A stretch of DNA of 64,000 nucleotides from Arenicola marina. Its lineage: Eukaryota; Annelida; Polychaeta; Arenicolidae. Position 1 is the stretch's first letter; each line of letters begins with the position of its first letter. The stretch is taken from contig OZ025263.1 of assembly GCA_964019135.1 (NCBI GenBank), positions 19,197,123 through 19,261,122 on the forward strand, in the 5' to 3' direction. Of this stretch, positions 46,701 to 61,700 are shown one piece after another. The notes beneath the pieces are model-generated. The model did not search any database. It worked only from the letters and a program-made list of their open reading frames with translations, and was not told the origin of the DNA. The translations under genes were made by a program, and so were the position numbers.

Positions 46701-49700
46701 GTTTCTGTGGTACTGGCGTCAGACTGTGCTGCAGTAGTCAGTCCTTGGCTCGTAGTTGATACAGTTTCTGTGGTACTGGCGTCAGGCTCAGATACAGTAG
46801 TCAGTCCTTGGCTCGTAGTTGATACAGTTTCTGTGGTACTGGCATCAGGCTGGGCTTCAGTCGTTAGTTCTTGGTGTGTAGTCGATGCAGTTACAGCCGT
46901 ACTCGCATCAGACTGAGCTACAGTCGTCAGTCTTGGGCTCATAGTTGATACAGTTTCAATGGTACTGGCATCAGACTGAGCTACAGTAGTCAGTCCTTGG
47001 CTCGTAGTTAATACAGTTTCAGTTGTACCGGCGTCAGACGGAGCTACAATCGTGAGTCCTTGGCTCGTAGTTGATACAGTTTCTGTGGTACTGGCGTCAG
47101 GCTGGGCTTCAGTCGTCAGTTCTCGGTGTGTAGTCGATGCAGTTACAGTTGTACTGGCATCAGACTGAGCTACAGTAGTCAGTCCTTGGCTCGTAGTTGA
47201 TACAGCTCCAGTTGTACTAGCGTCAGACTGAGCTACAGTAGTCAGTCCCTGGCTGGTAGTTGATACAGTTTCTGTGGTACTGGCATCCGACTGAGGTAGA
47301 GTAGTCAGTCTTTGGCTCATAGTTGATACAGTTTCTGTGGTGCTGGTATCCGACCGAGCTAAAGTAGTAATTCCTTCGCTCGTAGTTGATACAGTTCCTG
47401 TGGTACTGGCGTCAGACTGAGCTACATTCGTCACTCCTTGGCTCGTAGTTGATACAGTTTCAGTTGTACTGGCGTCAGGCTGAGCTACAGTCGTTAGTTC
47501 TTGGCTCGTCGTTGATTCAGCTCCTGTGGTACTGGCATCCGACTGAGGTACAGTAGTCAGTCCTTGCCTCGTAGTTGATACAGTTTCAATGGTACTGGCA
47601 TCAGACCGAGCTACAGTAGTCATTCCTTGGCTCATAGTTGGTACAGTTTCTGTGGTACTGGCATGAGACTGAGCTACAGTCGTCAGTCCTTGGTTCGTAG
47701 TTGATTCAGCTCCTGTGGTACTGGCCTCAGACTGAGCTACAATCGCCAGTCCTTGGCTCGTAGTTGATACAGTTTCTCTGGTACTAGCATCAGACTGAGC
47801 AACAGTAGTCAGTCCTTGCCTCGTAGTTGATACAGTTTCTGTGGTACTGGCGTCAGGCTGAGGTACAGTAGTCAGTCCTTGGCTCATAGTGGATACAGTT
47901 TCAATGGTACTGGCGTCAGACTGAGTTACAATAGTCAGTCCTTGGCTCGTAGTTGATACAGTTTCTGTGGTACTGCCGTCAGACTGAGCTGCAGTAGTCA
48001 GTCCTTGGCTCGTAGTTGATACAGCTCCAGTTGTAATAGCGTCAGACTGAGCTACAGTAGTCAGTCCCTGGCTGGTAGTTGATACAGTTTCTGTGGTACT
48101 GGCATCCGACTGAGGTAGAGTAGTCAGTCTTTGGCTCATAGTTGATACAGTTTCTGTGGTGCTGGTATCCGACCGAGCTAAAGTAGTAATTCCTTCGCTC
48201 GTAGTTGATACAGTTCCTGTGGTACTGGCGTCAGACTGAGCTACATTCGTCACTCCTTGGCTCGTAGTTGATACAGTTTCAGTTGTACTGGCGTCAGGCT
48301 GAGCTACAGTCGTTAGTTCTTGGCTCGTCGTTGATAGAGTTTCTGTGGTACTGGCATGAGACTGAGCTACAGTCGTCAGTCCTTGTGTCATAGTTGATAC
48401 AGTTCCTGTGGTACTGGCATCAGACTGAGGTACAATCGTCAGTCCTTGGCTCGTAGTTGATACAGTTTCAATGGTACTGGCATCAGACCGATCTACCGTA
48501 GTCAGTCCTTGGCTCGTAATTGATACAGTTTCTGTGGTACTGGCATCAGACTGAGCTACAGTCGTCAGTCCTTGGCTCGGAGTTGATACAGTTCCTATGG
48601 TACTGGCCTCATACTGAGCTACAGTCGTCAGTCCCTGGCTCGTAGTTGATAGAGTTTCTGTGGTACTGGCATCAGACTGAGCTACAGTCGTCAGTCCTCG
48701 GCTCGTAGTTGATACAGTTTCTGTGGTACTGGCGTCAGACGGAAGTACAGTAGTCAGTCCTTGGCTCATAGTGGATACAGTTTGAATGGTACTGGCGTCA
48801 GACTGAGCTACAGTAGCCAGTCCTTGGCTCGTAGTTGATACAGTTTCTGTGGTACTGGCATCAGGCTGGGCTTCAGTCGTTAGTTCTCGGTGTGTAGTCG
48901 ATGCAGTTACAGTTGTACTGGCATCAGACTGAGCTACAGTAGTCAGTCCTTGGCTCGTAGTTGATACAGCTCCAGTTGTACTAGCGTGAGACTGAGCTAC
49001 AGTAGTCAGTCCCTGGCTGGTAGTTGATACAGTTTCTGTGGTACTGGCATCCGACTGAGGTAGAGTAGTCAGTCTTTGGCTCATAGTTGATACAGTTTCT
49101 GTTGTGCTGGTATCCAACCGAGCTAAAGTAGTAATTCCTTCGCTCGTAGTTGATACAGTTCCTGTGGTACTGGCGTCAGACTGAGCTACATTCGTTAGTT
49201 CTTGGCTCGTCGTTGATAGAGTTTCTGTGGTACTGGCATCAGACTGAGGTACAGTAGTCAGTCCTTGGCTCGTAGTTGATACAGTTTCTGTGGTACTGGC
49301 ATCAGACTGAGCTACAGTCGTCAGTCCTTGGCTCGTAGTTGATACAGTTTCTGTGGTACTGGCATCAGACTGAGGTACAGTAGTCAGTCCTTGGCTCATA
49401 GTGGATGCAGTTTCAATGGTACTGTCGTCAGACTGAGCTACAATCGTCAGTCCTTGGCTCATAGTGGATACAGTTTCAATGGAACTGGCATCAGACCGAG
49501 CTACAATAGTCTGTCCTTGGCTCGTAGTTGAAACAGCTCCAGTTGTACTGGCGTCAGGTTGAGTTACAGTCGTTAGTTCTTGGCTCGTAGTTGATACAGT
49601 TTCTGCGGTACTGGCATCCGACCGAGCTACAGTATTCATTGCATGGCTCGTAGTTGATACAGTTCCTTTGGTACTGGCGTCAGACTGAGCTACAGTCGTC

Positions 49701-52700
49701 ATCCCTTGGCTCGTAGTTGATAGAGTTGCTATGGTACTGGCCTCAGACTGAGCCACAGTCGTCAGTCCTTGGCTCATAGTGGAAACAGTTCCAATGGTAG
49801 TGGCATCAGACTGAGCTACAGTAGTCAGTCCTTGGCTCGTAGTTAATACAGTTGCAGTTGTACTGGCGTCAGACGGAGCTACAATCGTCAGTCCTTGGCT
49901 CGTAGTTGATATAGGTTCTGTGGCACTGGCGTCAGACTGAGCTGCAGTAGTCATTCCTTGGCTCGTAGTTGATACAGTTTCTGTGGTACTGGCGTCAGGC
50001 TGAGCTACAGTAGCCAGTCCTTGGCTCGTAGTTGATACAGTTTCTCTGGTACTGGCATCAGGCTGGGCTTCAGTCGTTAGTTCTTGCTGTGTAGTCGATG
50101 CAGTTACAGTTGTACTGGCATCAGATTGATCTACAGTAGTCAGTCCTTGGCTCGTAGTTGATACAGCTCCAGTTGTACTAGCGTGAGACTGAGCTACAGT
50201 AGTTAGTCCCTGGCTCGTAGTTGATACGGTTCCTGTGGTACTGGCATCCGAGTGAGGTACAGTAGTCATACCTTGGCGCGTAGTTGATACAGTTTCTGTG
50301 GTACTGGCATCCGACCGAGCTACAGTAGTCATTCCTTGCCTCGTAGTTGATACAGTTTCTGTAGTACTGGCATCAGACTGAGGTACAGTAGTCAGTCCTT
50401 GGTTCATAGTTGATACAGTTTCAATGGTACTGGCATCAGACCGAGCTACAGTAGTCAATCCTTGGCTCATAGTGGATACAGTTTCAATGGTACTGGCATC
50501 AGACCGAGCTACAGTAGTCAGTCCTTGCCTCGTAGTTGATACAGTTTCTGTGGTACTGGCGTCAGACTGAGCTGCAGTAGTCATTCCTTGGCTCGTAGTT
50601 GATACAGTTTCTGTGGTACTGGCGTCAGGCTGAGCTAAAGTAGTCAGTCCTTGGCTCGTAGTTGATACAGTTTCTGTGGTACTGGCATCAGGTTGGGCTT
50701 CAGTCGTTAGTTCTTGGTGTGTAGTCGATGCAGTTACAGTTGTATTGGCATCATACTGAGCTACAGTAGTCAGTCTTTGGCTCGTAGTTGATACAGCTCC
50801 AGTTGTACTGGCGTCAGGCTGAGCTACAGTCGTTACTTCTTGGCTCGTAGTTGATACAGTTTCGGTGGTACTGGCATCCGACCGAGCTACAGTATTCATG
50901 GCATGGCTCGTAGTTGATACAGTCCCTGTGGTACTGGCGTCAGACTGAGCTACAGTAGCCAGTCCTTGGCTCATAGTTGATACAGTTCCTGTGGTACTGG
51001 CATCAGACTGAGGGACGGTAGTCAGTCCTTGGCTCATAGTTGATACAGTTTCAATGGTACTGGCATCAGACCGAGCTACAGTCGCCAGTCCTGGGCTCGT
51101 AGTTGATATAGTTTCAATGGTACTGGCATCAGACCGAGCTACAGTCGTCAGTCCTTGGCTCGTAGTTGATCCAGCTCCTGTGGTACTGGCCTCAGACTGA
51201 GCTACAGTCGCCAGCCCTTGGCTGGTAGTTGATATAGATTCTGTGGTACTGGCGTCAGACTGAGCTGCAGTAGTCATTCCTTGGCTCGTAGTTGATACAG
51301 TTTCTGTGGTACTGGCGTCAGGCTGAGCTACAATAGCCAGTCCTTGGCTCATGGTTGATACAGTTTCTGTGGTACTGGCATCAGGCTGGGCTTCAGTCGT
51401 TAGTTCTTGGTGTGTAGTCGATGCAGTTACAGTTGTACTGGCATCAGATTGATCTACAGTAGTCAGTCCTTGGCTCGTAGTTGATACAGCTCCAGTTGTA
51501 CTAGCGTCAGACTGAGCTACAGTAGTCAGTCCTTGGCTCGTAGTTAATACGGTTTCTGTGGTACTGGCATCCGACTGAGGTACAGTAGTCATTCCTTGGC
51601 GCGTAGTTGATACAGTTTCTATGGTACTGGCATCCGACCGAGCTACAGTAGTCATTCCTTGGCTCCTAGTTGATACAGTTTCTGTGGTACTGGCATCAGA
51701 CTGAGCTACAGTAGTCAGTCCTGGGCTCGTAGTTGATACAGCTCCAGTTGTACTAGCGTCAGACGGAGCTACAGTAGTCAGTCCCTGGCTCGTAGTTGAT
51801 AAGGTTTCTGTGGTACTGGCATCCGACTGAGGTACAATCGTCAGTCCTTGGCTCGTTGTTGATAGAGTTTCTGTGGTACTGGCATCAGACTGAGCTACAG
51901 TAGTCAGTCCTTGGCTCATAGTGGATACAGTTTCAATGGTACTGGCATCAGACCGAGCTGCAGTAGTCAGTCCTTGGCTCGAAGTTGATAAGGTTTCTGT
52001 GGTACTGGCATCCGACTGAGGTACAATCGTCAGTCCTTGGCTCGTTGTTGATAGAGTTTCTGTGGTACTGGCATCAGACTGAGCTACAGTAGTCAGTCCT
52101 TGGCTCATAGTGGATACAGTTTCAATGGTACTGGCATCAGACCGAGCTGCAGTAGTCACTCCTTGGCTCGAAGTTGATACAGTTTCTGTGGTACTGGCGT
52201 CAGACTGAGCTGCAGTAGTCATTCCTTGGCTCGTAGTTGATACAGTTTCTGTGGTACTGGCGTCAGGCTGAGCTACAGTAGTCAGTCCTTGGCTCGTAGT
52301 TGATACAGTTTCAATGGTACTGGCATCAGACCGAGCTACAGTAGTCAGTCCTTGGCTCGTAGTTGATACAGTTTCAATGGTACTGGCATCAGACCGAGCT
52401 ACAGTAGTCAGCCCTTGGCTCGCAGTTGATACAGTTTCTGTGGTACTGGCATCAGACTGAACTACAGTCGTCAGTCCTTGGCTCGTAGTTGATTCAGCTC
52501 CTGTGGTACTGGCCTCAGACTGAGCTACAGTCGCCAGTCCTTGGCTCGTAGTTGATACAGTTTCTGTGGTACTAGCAGCAGACTGAGCTACAGTAGTCAG
52601 TCCTTGTCTCGTAGTTGATACAGTTTCTGTGGTACTGGCGTCAGACTGAGCTGCAGTAGTCAGTCCTTGGCTCGTAGTTGATACAGTTTCTGTGGTACTG

Positions 52701-55700
52701 GCGTCAGGCTGAGCTACAGTAGTCAGTCCTTGGCTCGTAGTTGATACAGTTTCAATGGTACTGGCATCAGACCGAGCTACAGTAGTCAGTCCTTGGCTCG
52801 TAGTTGATACAGTTTCAATGGTACTGGCATCAGACCGAGCTACAGTAGTCAGCCCTTGGCTCGTAGTTGATACAGTTTCTGTGGTACTGGCATCAGACTG
52901 AACTACAGTCGTCAGTCCTTGGCTCGTAGTTGATTCAGCTCCTGTGGTACTGGCCTCAGACTGAGCTACAGTCGCCAGTCCTTGGCTCGTAGTTGATACA
53001 GTTTCTGTGGTACTAGCATCAGACTGAGCTACAGTAGTCAGTCCTTGTCTCGTAGTTGATACAGTTTCTGTGGTACTGGCGTCAGGCTGAGGTACAGTAG
53101 TCAGTCCTTGGCTCATAGTGGATACAGTTTCAATGGTACTGGCATCAGACTGAGCTACAGTAGTCAGTCCTTGGCTCGTAGTTAATACAGTTTCAGTTGT
53201 ACTGGCGTCAGACGGAGCTACAATCGTCAGTCCTTGGCTCGTAGTTGATACAGTTTCTGTGGTACTGGCGTCAGACTGAGGTACAGTAGTCAGTCCTTGG
53301 CTCATAGTGAATACAGTTTCAATGGTACTGGCATCAGACTGAGCTACAGTAGTCAGTCCTTGGCTCGTAGTTAATACAGTTTCAGTTGTACTGGCGTCAG
53401 ACGCAGCTACAATCGTCAGTCCTTGGCTCGTAGTTGATACAGTTTCTGTGGTACTGGCGTCAGACTGAGCTGCAGTAGTCAGTCCTTGGCTCGTAGTTGA
53501 TACAGCTCCAGTTGTACTAGCGTCAGACTGAGCTAGAGTAGTCAGTCCCTGGCTGGTAGTTGATACAGTTTCTGTGGTACTGGCATCCGACTGAGGTAGA
53601 GTAGTCAGTCCTTGGCTCATAGTTGATACAGTTTCTGTGGTGCTGGTATCCGACCGAGCTACAGTAGTAATTCCTTTGCTCGTAGTTGATACAGTTCTTG
53701 TGGTACTGGCGTCAGACTGAGCTACAGTCGTCAGTCCTTGGCTCGTAGTTGATACAGTTTCAGTTGTACTGGCGTCAGGCTGAGCTACAGTCGTTAGTTC
53801 TTGGCTCGTCGTTGATAGAGTTTCTGTGGTACTGGCATCAGACTGAGCTACAGTCGTCAGTCCTTGGCTCATAGTTGATACAGTTCCTGTGGTACTGGCA
53901 TCAGACTGAGGTACAATCGTCAGTCCTTGGCTCATAGTTGATACAGTTTCAATGGTACTGGCGTCAGACTGAGCTACAGTAGTCTGTCCTCGGCTCGTAG
54001 TTGATACAGTTTCAATGGTACTGGCATCAGACCGATTTACCGTAGTCAGTCCTTGGCTCGTAATTGATGCAGTTTCTGTGGTACTGGCATCAGACTGAGC
54101 TACAGTCGTCAGTCCTTGGCTCGGAGTTGATACAGTTCCTATGGTACTGGCATCCGACCGAGCTACAGTATTCATTGCATGGCTCGTAGTTGATACAGTT
54201 TCAGTTGTACTTGCATCAGACGGAGCTACAATCGTCAGTCCTTGGCTCGTAGTTGATACAGTTTCTGTGGCACTGGCATCAGGCTGGGCTTCAGTCGTTA
54301 GTTCTTGGTGTGTAGTCGATGCAGTTACAGTTGTACTGGCATCAGATTGAGCTACAGTAGTCAGTCCTTGGCTCGTAGTTGATACAGCTCCAGTTGTACT
54401 AGCGTCAGACTGAGCTACAGTAGTCAGTACCTGGCTCGTAGTTGATACAGTTTCTGTGGTAATGGCATCCGACTGAGGAACAGTAGTCAGTCCTTGGCTC
54501 ATAGAGGATACAGTTTCTGTGGTACTGGTATCCGACCGAGCTACAATAGTAATTCCTCCGCTCGTAGTTGATATAATTCCTGTGGTACTGGCCGCAGACT
54601 GAGCTACAGTCGTCAGTCCTGGGCTCGTAGTGGATACAGTTTCAGTAGAACTGGCATCAGACCGAGCTCCAGTAGTCTGTCCTTGGCTCGTAGTTGATAC
54701 AGTTTCAGTTGTACTGGCGTCAGACGGAGCTACAATCGTCAGTCCTTGGCTCGTAGTTGATACAGTTTCTGTGGTACTGGCGTCAGGCTGAGCTACAGTA
54801 GTCAGTCCTTGGCTCGTAGTTGATACGGTTTCTGTGGTACTGGCATCAGGCTGGGCTTCAGTCGTTAGTTCTTGGTGTGTAGTCGATGCAGTTACAGTTG
54901 TACTGACATCAGACTGAGCTACAGTAGTCAGTCCTTGGCTCGTAGTTGATACAGCTCCAGTTGTACTGGCGTCAGGCAGAGTTACAGTCGTTAGTTCTTG
55001 GCTCGTAGTTGATACAGTTTCTGCGGTACTGGCATCCGACCGAGCTACAGTATTCATTGCATGGCTCGTAGTTGATACAGTTCCTGTGGTACTGGCGTCA
55101 GACTGAGCTACAGTCGTCAGTGCTTGGCTCATAGTTGATACAGTTCCTGTGGTACTGACATCAGACTGAGGTACAGTAGTCAGTCCTTGGCTCACAGTTG
55201 ATACAGTTTCAATGGTACTGGCATCAGACCGAGCTACAGTAGTCAGTCCTTGGCTCGTAGTTGATACAGTTTCAATGGTACTGGCATCAGACCGAGCTAC
55301 AGTAGTCAGTCCTTGGCTCGTAGTTGATACAGTTTCTGTGGTACTGTCGTCAGACTGAGGCACAGTAGTCAGTCCTTGGCTCATAGTGAATACAGTTCCA
55401 ATGGTACTGGCATCAGACTGAGCTACAGTAGTCAGTCTTTGGCTCGTAGTTAATACAGTTTCAGTTGTACTGGCGTCAGACGGAGCTACAATCGTCAGTC
55501 CTTGGCTCGTAGTTGATCCAGCTCCTGTGGTGCTGGCCTCAGACTGAGCTACAGTCGCCAGTCCTTGGCTGGTAGTTGATACAGTTTCTGTGGTACTGGC
55601 GTCAGACTGAGCTGCAGTAGTCATTCCTTGGCTCGTAGTTGATACAGTTTCTGTGGTACTGGCGTCAGGCTGAGCTACAGTAGCCAGTCCTTGGCTCGTA

Positions 55701-58700
55701 GTTGATACAGTTTCTGTGGTACTGGCATCAGGCTGGGCTTCAGTCGTTAGTTCTTGGTGTGTAGTCGATGCAGTTACAGTTGTACTGGCATCAGATTGAT
55801 CTACAGTAGTCAGTCCTTGGCTCGTAGTTGATACAGCTCCAGTTGTACTAGCGTGAGACTGAGCTACAGTAGTTAGTCCCTGGCTCGTAGTTGATACGGT
55901 TTCTATGGTACTGGCATCCGACTGAGGTACAATCGTCATTCCTTGGCGCGTAGTTGATACAGTTTCTGTGGTACTGGCATCAGACTGAGCACCAGTAGTC
56001 AGTCCTTGGCTCGTAGTTGATACAGCTCCAGTTGTACTAGCGTCAGACTGAGCTACAGTAGTCAGTCCCTGGCTCGTAGTTGATACGGTTTCTATGGTAC
56101 TGGCATCCGACTGAGGTACAATCGTCAGTCCTTGGCTCGTAGTTGATAGAGTTTCTGTGGTACTGGCATCAGACTGAGCTACAGTAGTCAGTCCTTGGCT
56201 CATAGTGGATACAGTTTCAATGGTACTGGCATCAGACCGAGCTATAGTAGTCAGTCCTTGGCTCGTAGTTGATACAGTTTCTGTGGTACTGGCGTCAGAC
56301 TGAGCTGCAGTAGTCATTCCTTGGCTCGTAGTTGATACAGTTTCTGTGGTACTGGCGTCAGGCTGAGCTACAGTAGGCAGTCCTTGGCTCGTAGTTGATA
56401 CAGTTTCTGTGGTACTGGCATCAGGCTGGGCTTCAGTCGTTAGTTCTTGGTGTGTAGTCGATGCAGTTACAGTTGTACTGGCATCAGACTGAGCTACCAT
56501 AGTCAGTCCTTGGCTCGTAGTTGATACAGCTCCAGTTGTACTGGCGTCAGGCTGAGCTACAGTCGTTAGTTCTTGGCTCGTAGTTGATACAGTTTCTGTG
56601 GTACTGGCATCCGACCGAGCTACAGTATTCATGGCATGGCTCGTAGTTGATACAGTTTCTGTGGTACTGGCGTCAGACTGAGCTACAGTCGTCAGTCCTT
56701 GGCTCATAGTTGATACAGTTCCTGTGGTACTGGCATCAGACTGAGGTACAGTAGTCAGTCCTTGGCTCATAGTTGATACAGTTTCAATGGTACTGGCATC
56801 AGACCGAGCTACAGTAGTCAGTCCTTGGCTCGTAGTTGATACAGTTTCAATGGTACTGGCATCAGACCGAGCTACAGTAGTCAGCCCTTGGCTCGTAGTT
56901 GATACAGTTTCTGTGGTACTGGCATCAGACTGAGCTACAGTCGTCAGTCCTTGGCTCGTAGTTGATTCAGCACCTGTGGTACTGGTCTCAGACTGAGCTA
57001 CAGTCGCCAGTCCTTGGCTCGTAGTTGATACAGTTTCTGTGGTACTAGCATCAGACTGAGCTACAGTAGTCAGTCCTTGCCTCGTAGTTGATACAGTTTC
57101 TGTGGTATTGGCGTCAGGCTGAGGTACAGTAGTCAGTCCTTGGCTCATAGTGGATACAGTTTCAATGGTACTGGCGTCAGACTGAGCTACAATCGTCAGT
57201 CCTTGGCTCGTAGTTGATACAGTTTCTGTGGTACTGGCATCAGACTGAGCTACAGTCGTCAGTCTTGGGCTCATAGTTGATACAGTTTCAATGGTAGTGG
57301 CATCAGACCGAGCTACAGTAGTCAGTCCTTGGCTCATAGTGAATACAGTTTCAATGGTACTGGCATCCGACTGAGCTACAGTAGTCAGTCCTTGGCTCGT
57401 AGTTAATACAGTTTCAGTTGTACTGGCGTCAGACGGAGCTACAATCGTCAGTCCTTGGCTCGTAGTTGATACAGTTTCTGTGGTACTGGCGTCAGGCTGA
57501 GCTACAGTAGCCAGTCCTTGGCTCGTAGTTGATACAGTTTCTGTGGTACTGGCATCAGGCTGGGCTTCAGTCGTTAGTTCTTGGTGTGTAGTCGATGCAG
57601 TTACAGTTGTACTGGCATCAGACTGAGCTACAGTAGTCAGTCCTTGGTTCGTAGTTGATACAGATCCAGTTGTACTAGCGTCAGACTGAGCTAGAGTAGT
57701 CAGTCCCTGGCTGGTAGTTGATACAGTTTCTGTGGTACTGGCATCCGACTGAGGTAGAGTAGTCAGTCCTTGGCTCATAGTTGATACAGTTTCTGTGGTG
57801 CTGGTATCCGACCGAGCTACAGTAGTAATTCCTTTGCTCGTAGTTGATACAGTTCTTGTGGTACTGGCGTCAGACTGAGCTACAGTCGTCAGTCCTTGGC
57901 TCGTAGTTGATACAGTTTCAGTTGTACTGGCGTCAGGCTGAGCTACAGTCGTTAGTTCTTGGCTCGTCGTTGACAGAGTTTCTGTGGTACTGGCATCAGA
58001 CTGAGGTACAATCGTCAGTCCTTGGCTCGTAGTTGATACAGTTTCAATGGTACCGGCATCAGACCGAGCTACAGTAGTCAGTCCTTGGCTCGTAGTTGAT
58101 ACAGTTTCAATGGTACTGGCATCAGACCGAGCTACAGTATTCATTGCATGGCTCGTAGTTGATACAGTTCCTGTGGTACTGGCGTCAGACTGAGCTACAG
58201 TCGTCAGTCCTTGGCTCGGAATTGATACAGTTCCTATGGTACTGGCATCCGACCGAGCTACAGTATTCATTGCATGGCTCGTAGTTGATACAGTTCCTGT
58301 GGTACTGGCGTCAGACTGAGCTACAGTCGTCAGTCCTTGGCTCGTAGTTGATACAGTTTCTGTGGTACTGGCATCCGACTGAGGTACAGTAGTCAGTACT
58401 TGGCTCATGGTGGATACTGTTTCAATGGTACTGGCGTCAGACTGAGCTACAATCGTCAGTCCTTGGCTCATAGTTGATACAGTTTCAGTTGTACTTGCGT
58501 CAGGCTGAGCTACATTAGTCATCCCTTGGCTCGTAGTTGATAGAGTTGCTATGGTACTGGCCTCAGACTGAGCTACAGTCGTCAGTCCTTGGCTCGTAGT
58601 TGATACAGTTTCTGTGGTACTGTCGTCAGACTGAGGTACAGTAGTCAGTCCTTGGCTCATAGTGAATACAGTTCCAATGGTACTGGCATCAGACTGAGCT

Positions 58701-61700
58701 ACAGTAGTCAGTCCTTGGCTCGTAGTTGATACAGTTTCTGTGGTACTGGCGTCAGACTGAGCTGAAGTAGTCATTCCTTGGCTCGTAGTTGATACAGTTT
58801 CTGTGGTACTGGCGTCAGGCTGAGCTACAGTAGCCAGTCCTTGGCTCGTAGTTGATACAGTTTCTGTGGCACTGGCATCAGGCTGGGCTTCAGTCGTTAG
58901 TTCTTGGTGTGTAGTCGATGCAGTTACAGTTGTACTGGCATCAGATTGAGCTACAGTAGTCAGTCCTTGGCTCGTAGCTGGCACAGCTCCAGTTGTACTA
59001 GCGTCAGACTGAGCTACAGTAGTCAGTACCTGGCTCGTAGTTGATACAGTTTCTGTGGTACTGGTATCCGACCGAGCTACAATAGTAATTCCTTCGCTCG
59101 TAGTTGATATAGTTCCTGTGGTACTGGCCTCAGACTGAGCTACAGTCGTCAGTCCTTGGGTCGTAGCGGATACAGTTTCAATGGAACTGGCATCAGACCG
59201 AGCTCCAGTAGTCTGTCCTTGGCTCGTAGTTGATACAGTTTCAGTTGTACTGGCGTCAGACGGAGCTACAATCGTCAGTCCTTGGCTCGTAGTTGATACA
59301 GTTTCTGTGATACTGGCGTCAGACTGAGCTGCAGTAGTCATTCCTTGGCTCATAGTTGATACAGTTTCTGTGGTACTGGCGTCAGGCTGAGCTACAGTAG
59401 TCAGTCCTTGGCTCATAGTTGATACAGTTTCTGTGGTACTGGCATCAGGCTGGGCTTCAGTCATTAGTTCTTGGTGTGTAGTCGATGCAGTTACAGTTGT
59501 ACTGACATCAGACTGAGCTACAGTAGTCAGTCCTTGGCTCGTAGTTGATACAGCTCCAGTTGTACTGGCGTCAGGCAGAGTTACAGTCGTTAGTTCTTGG
59601 CTCGTAGTTGATACAGTTTCTGCGGTACTGGCATCCGACCGAGCTACAGTATTCATTGCATGGCTCGTAGTTGATACAGTTCCTGTGGTACTGGCGTCAG
59701 ACTGAGCTACAGTCGTCAGTGCTTGGCTCATAATTGATACAGTTCTTGTGGTACTGGCATCAGACTGAGGTACAGTAGTCAGTCCTTGGCTCATAGTGAA
59801 TACAGTTTCAATGGTACTGGCATTAGACTGAGCTACAGTAGTCAGTCCTTGGCTCGTAGTTAATACAGTTTCAGTTGTACTGGAGTCAGACGGAGCTACA
59901 GTAGTCATTCCTTGGCTCGTAGTTGATACAGTTTCTGTGGTACTGGCGTCAGACTGAGCTGCAGTAGTCAGTCCTTGGCTCGTAGTTGATACAGTTTCTG
60001 TGGTACTGGCGTCAGGCTGAGCTACAGTAGCCAGTCCTGGGCTCGTAGTTGATACAGTTTCTGTGGTACTGGCATCCGACTGAGGTACAGTAGTCAGTCC
60101 TTGGCTCATAGTGGATACAGTTTCTGTGGTACTGGTATCCGACCGAGCTACAATAGTAATTCCTTCGCTCGTAGTTGATGCAGTTCCCGTGGTTCTGGCG
60201 TCAGACTGAGCTACAGTCCTCAGTCCTTGGCTCGTAGTTGATACAGTTTCAGTGGTACGGGCATCCGACTGAGGTACAGTAGTCAGTCCTTGGCTCATAG
60301 TGGATACAGTTTCTGTGGTACTGGTATCCGACCGAGCTACAATAGTAATTCCGTCGATCGTAGTTGATACAGTTCCCGTGGTTCTGGCGTCAGACTGAGC
60401 TACAGTCGTCAGTCCTTGGCTCGCAGTTGATACAGTTTCAGTTGTACTGGCGTGCGACTGAGCTACACTAGTCAGTCCTTGGCTCGTAGTTGATACAGTT
60501 TCAGTTGTACTGGCGACAGGCTGAGCTACAGTCGTCTGTCCTTGGCTCGTAGTTGATACAGTTTCAGTTGTACTGGCGTGCGACTGAGCTACACTAGTCA
60601 TTCCTTGGCTCGTAGCTGATAATGTTTCTGTGGTACTGGTGTCAGGCTGAGATACAGTAGTCAGTCCTTGGCTCGTAGTTGATACAGTTTCGGTGGTACT
60701 GGCATCAGGCTGGGCTTCAGTCGTTAGTACTTGGTGTGTAGTCGATGCAGTTACAGCTGTACTGGCGTCAGGCTGAGCTACAGTAGTCATCCCTTGGCTC
60801 GTAGTTGATAGAGTTTCTATGGTACTGGCCTCAGACTGAGCTACACTCGTCAGTCTTTGGCTCGTAGTTGATAGAGTTTCTGTGGTACTGGCATCAGACT
60901 GAGTTACAGTCGTCAGTCCTTGGCTCGTAGTTGATACAGTTTTTGTGGTACTGGCGTCAGACTGAGGTACAGTAGTCAGTCCTTGGCTCATAGTGAATAC
61001 AGTTTCAATGGTACTGGCATCAGACTGAGCTACAGTAGTCATTCCTTGGCTCGTAGTTAATACAGTTTCAGTTGTACTGGCGTCAGACGGAGCTACAATC
61101 GTCAGTCCTTGGCTCGTAGTTGATACAGTTTCTGTGGTACTGGCGTCAGACTGAGCTGCAGTAGTCATTCCTTGGCTCGTAGTTGATACAGTTTCTGTGG
61201 TACTGGCATCAGACTGAGCTGCAGTAGTCATTCCTTGGCTCGTAGTTGATACAGTTTCTGTGGTACTGGCATCAGACTGAGCTACAGTAGTCAGTCCTTG
61301 GCTCGTAGTTGATACAGTTTCTGTGGTACTGGCGTCAGGCTGAGCTTCAGTCGTTAGTTCTTCGTGTGTATTCGATGCAGTTACAGTTGTACTGGCATCA
61401 GACTGAGCTACAATCGTCAGTCCTTGGCTCGTAGTTGATACAGTTTCTATGGTACTGGCATCAGGCTGAGCTGCAGTAGTCAGTCCTTGGCTCGTAGTTG
61501 ATACAATTTCTGTGGTACTGGCATCAGGCTGGGCTTCAGTCGTTAGTTCTTGGTGTGTAGTCGATGCAGTTACAGTTGTACTGGCATCAGACTGAGCTAC
61601 AGTAGTCAGTCCTTGGCTCGTAATTGATACAGCTCCAGTTGTACTAGCGTCAGACTGAGCTACAGTAGTCAGTCCCTGGCTCGTAGTTGATACAGTTTCT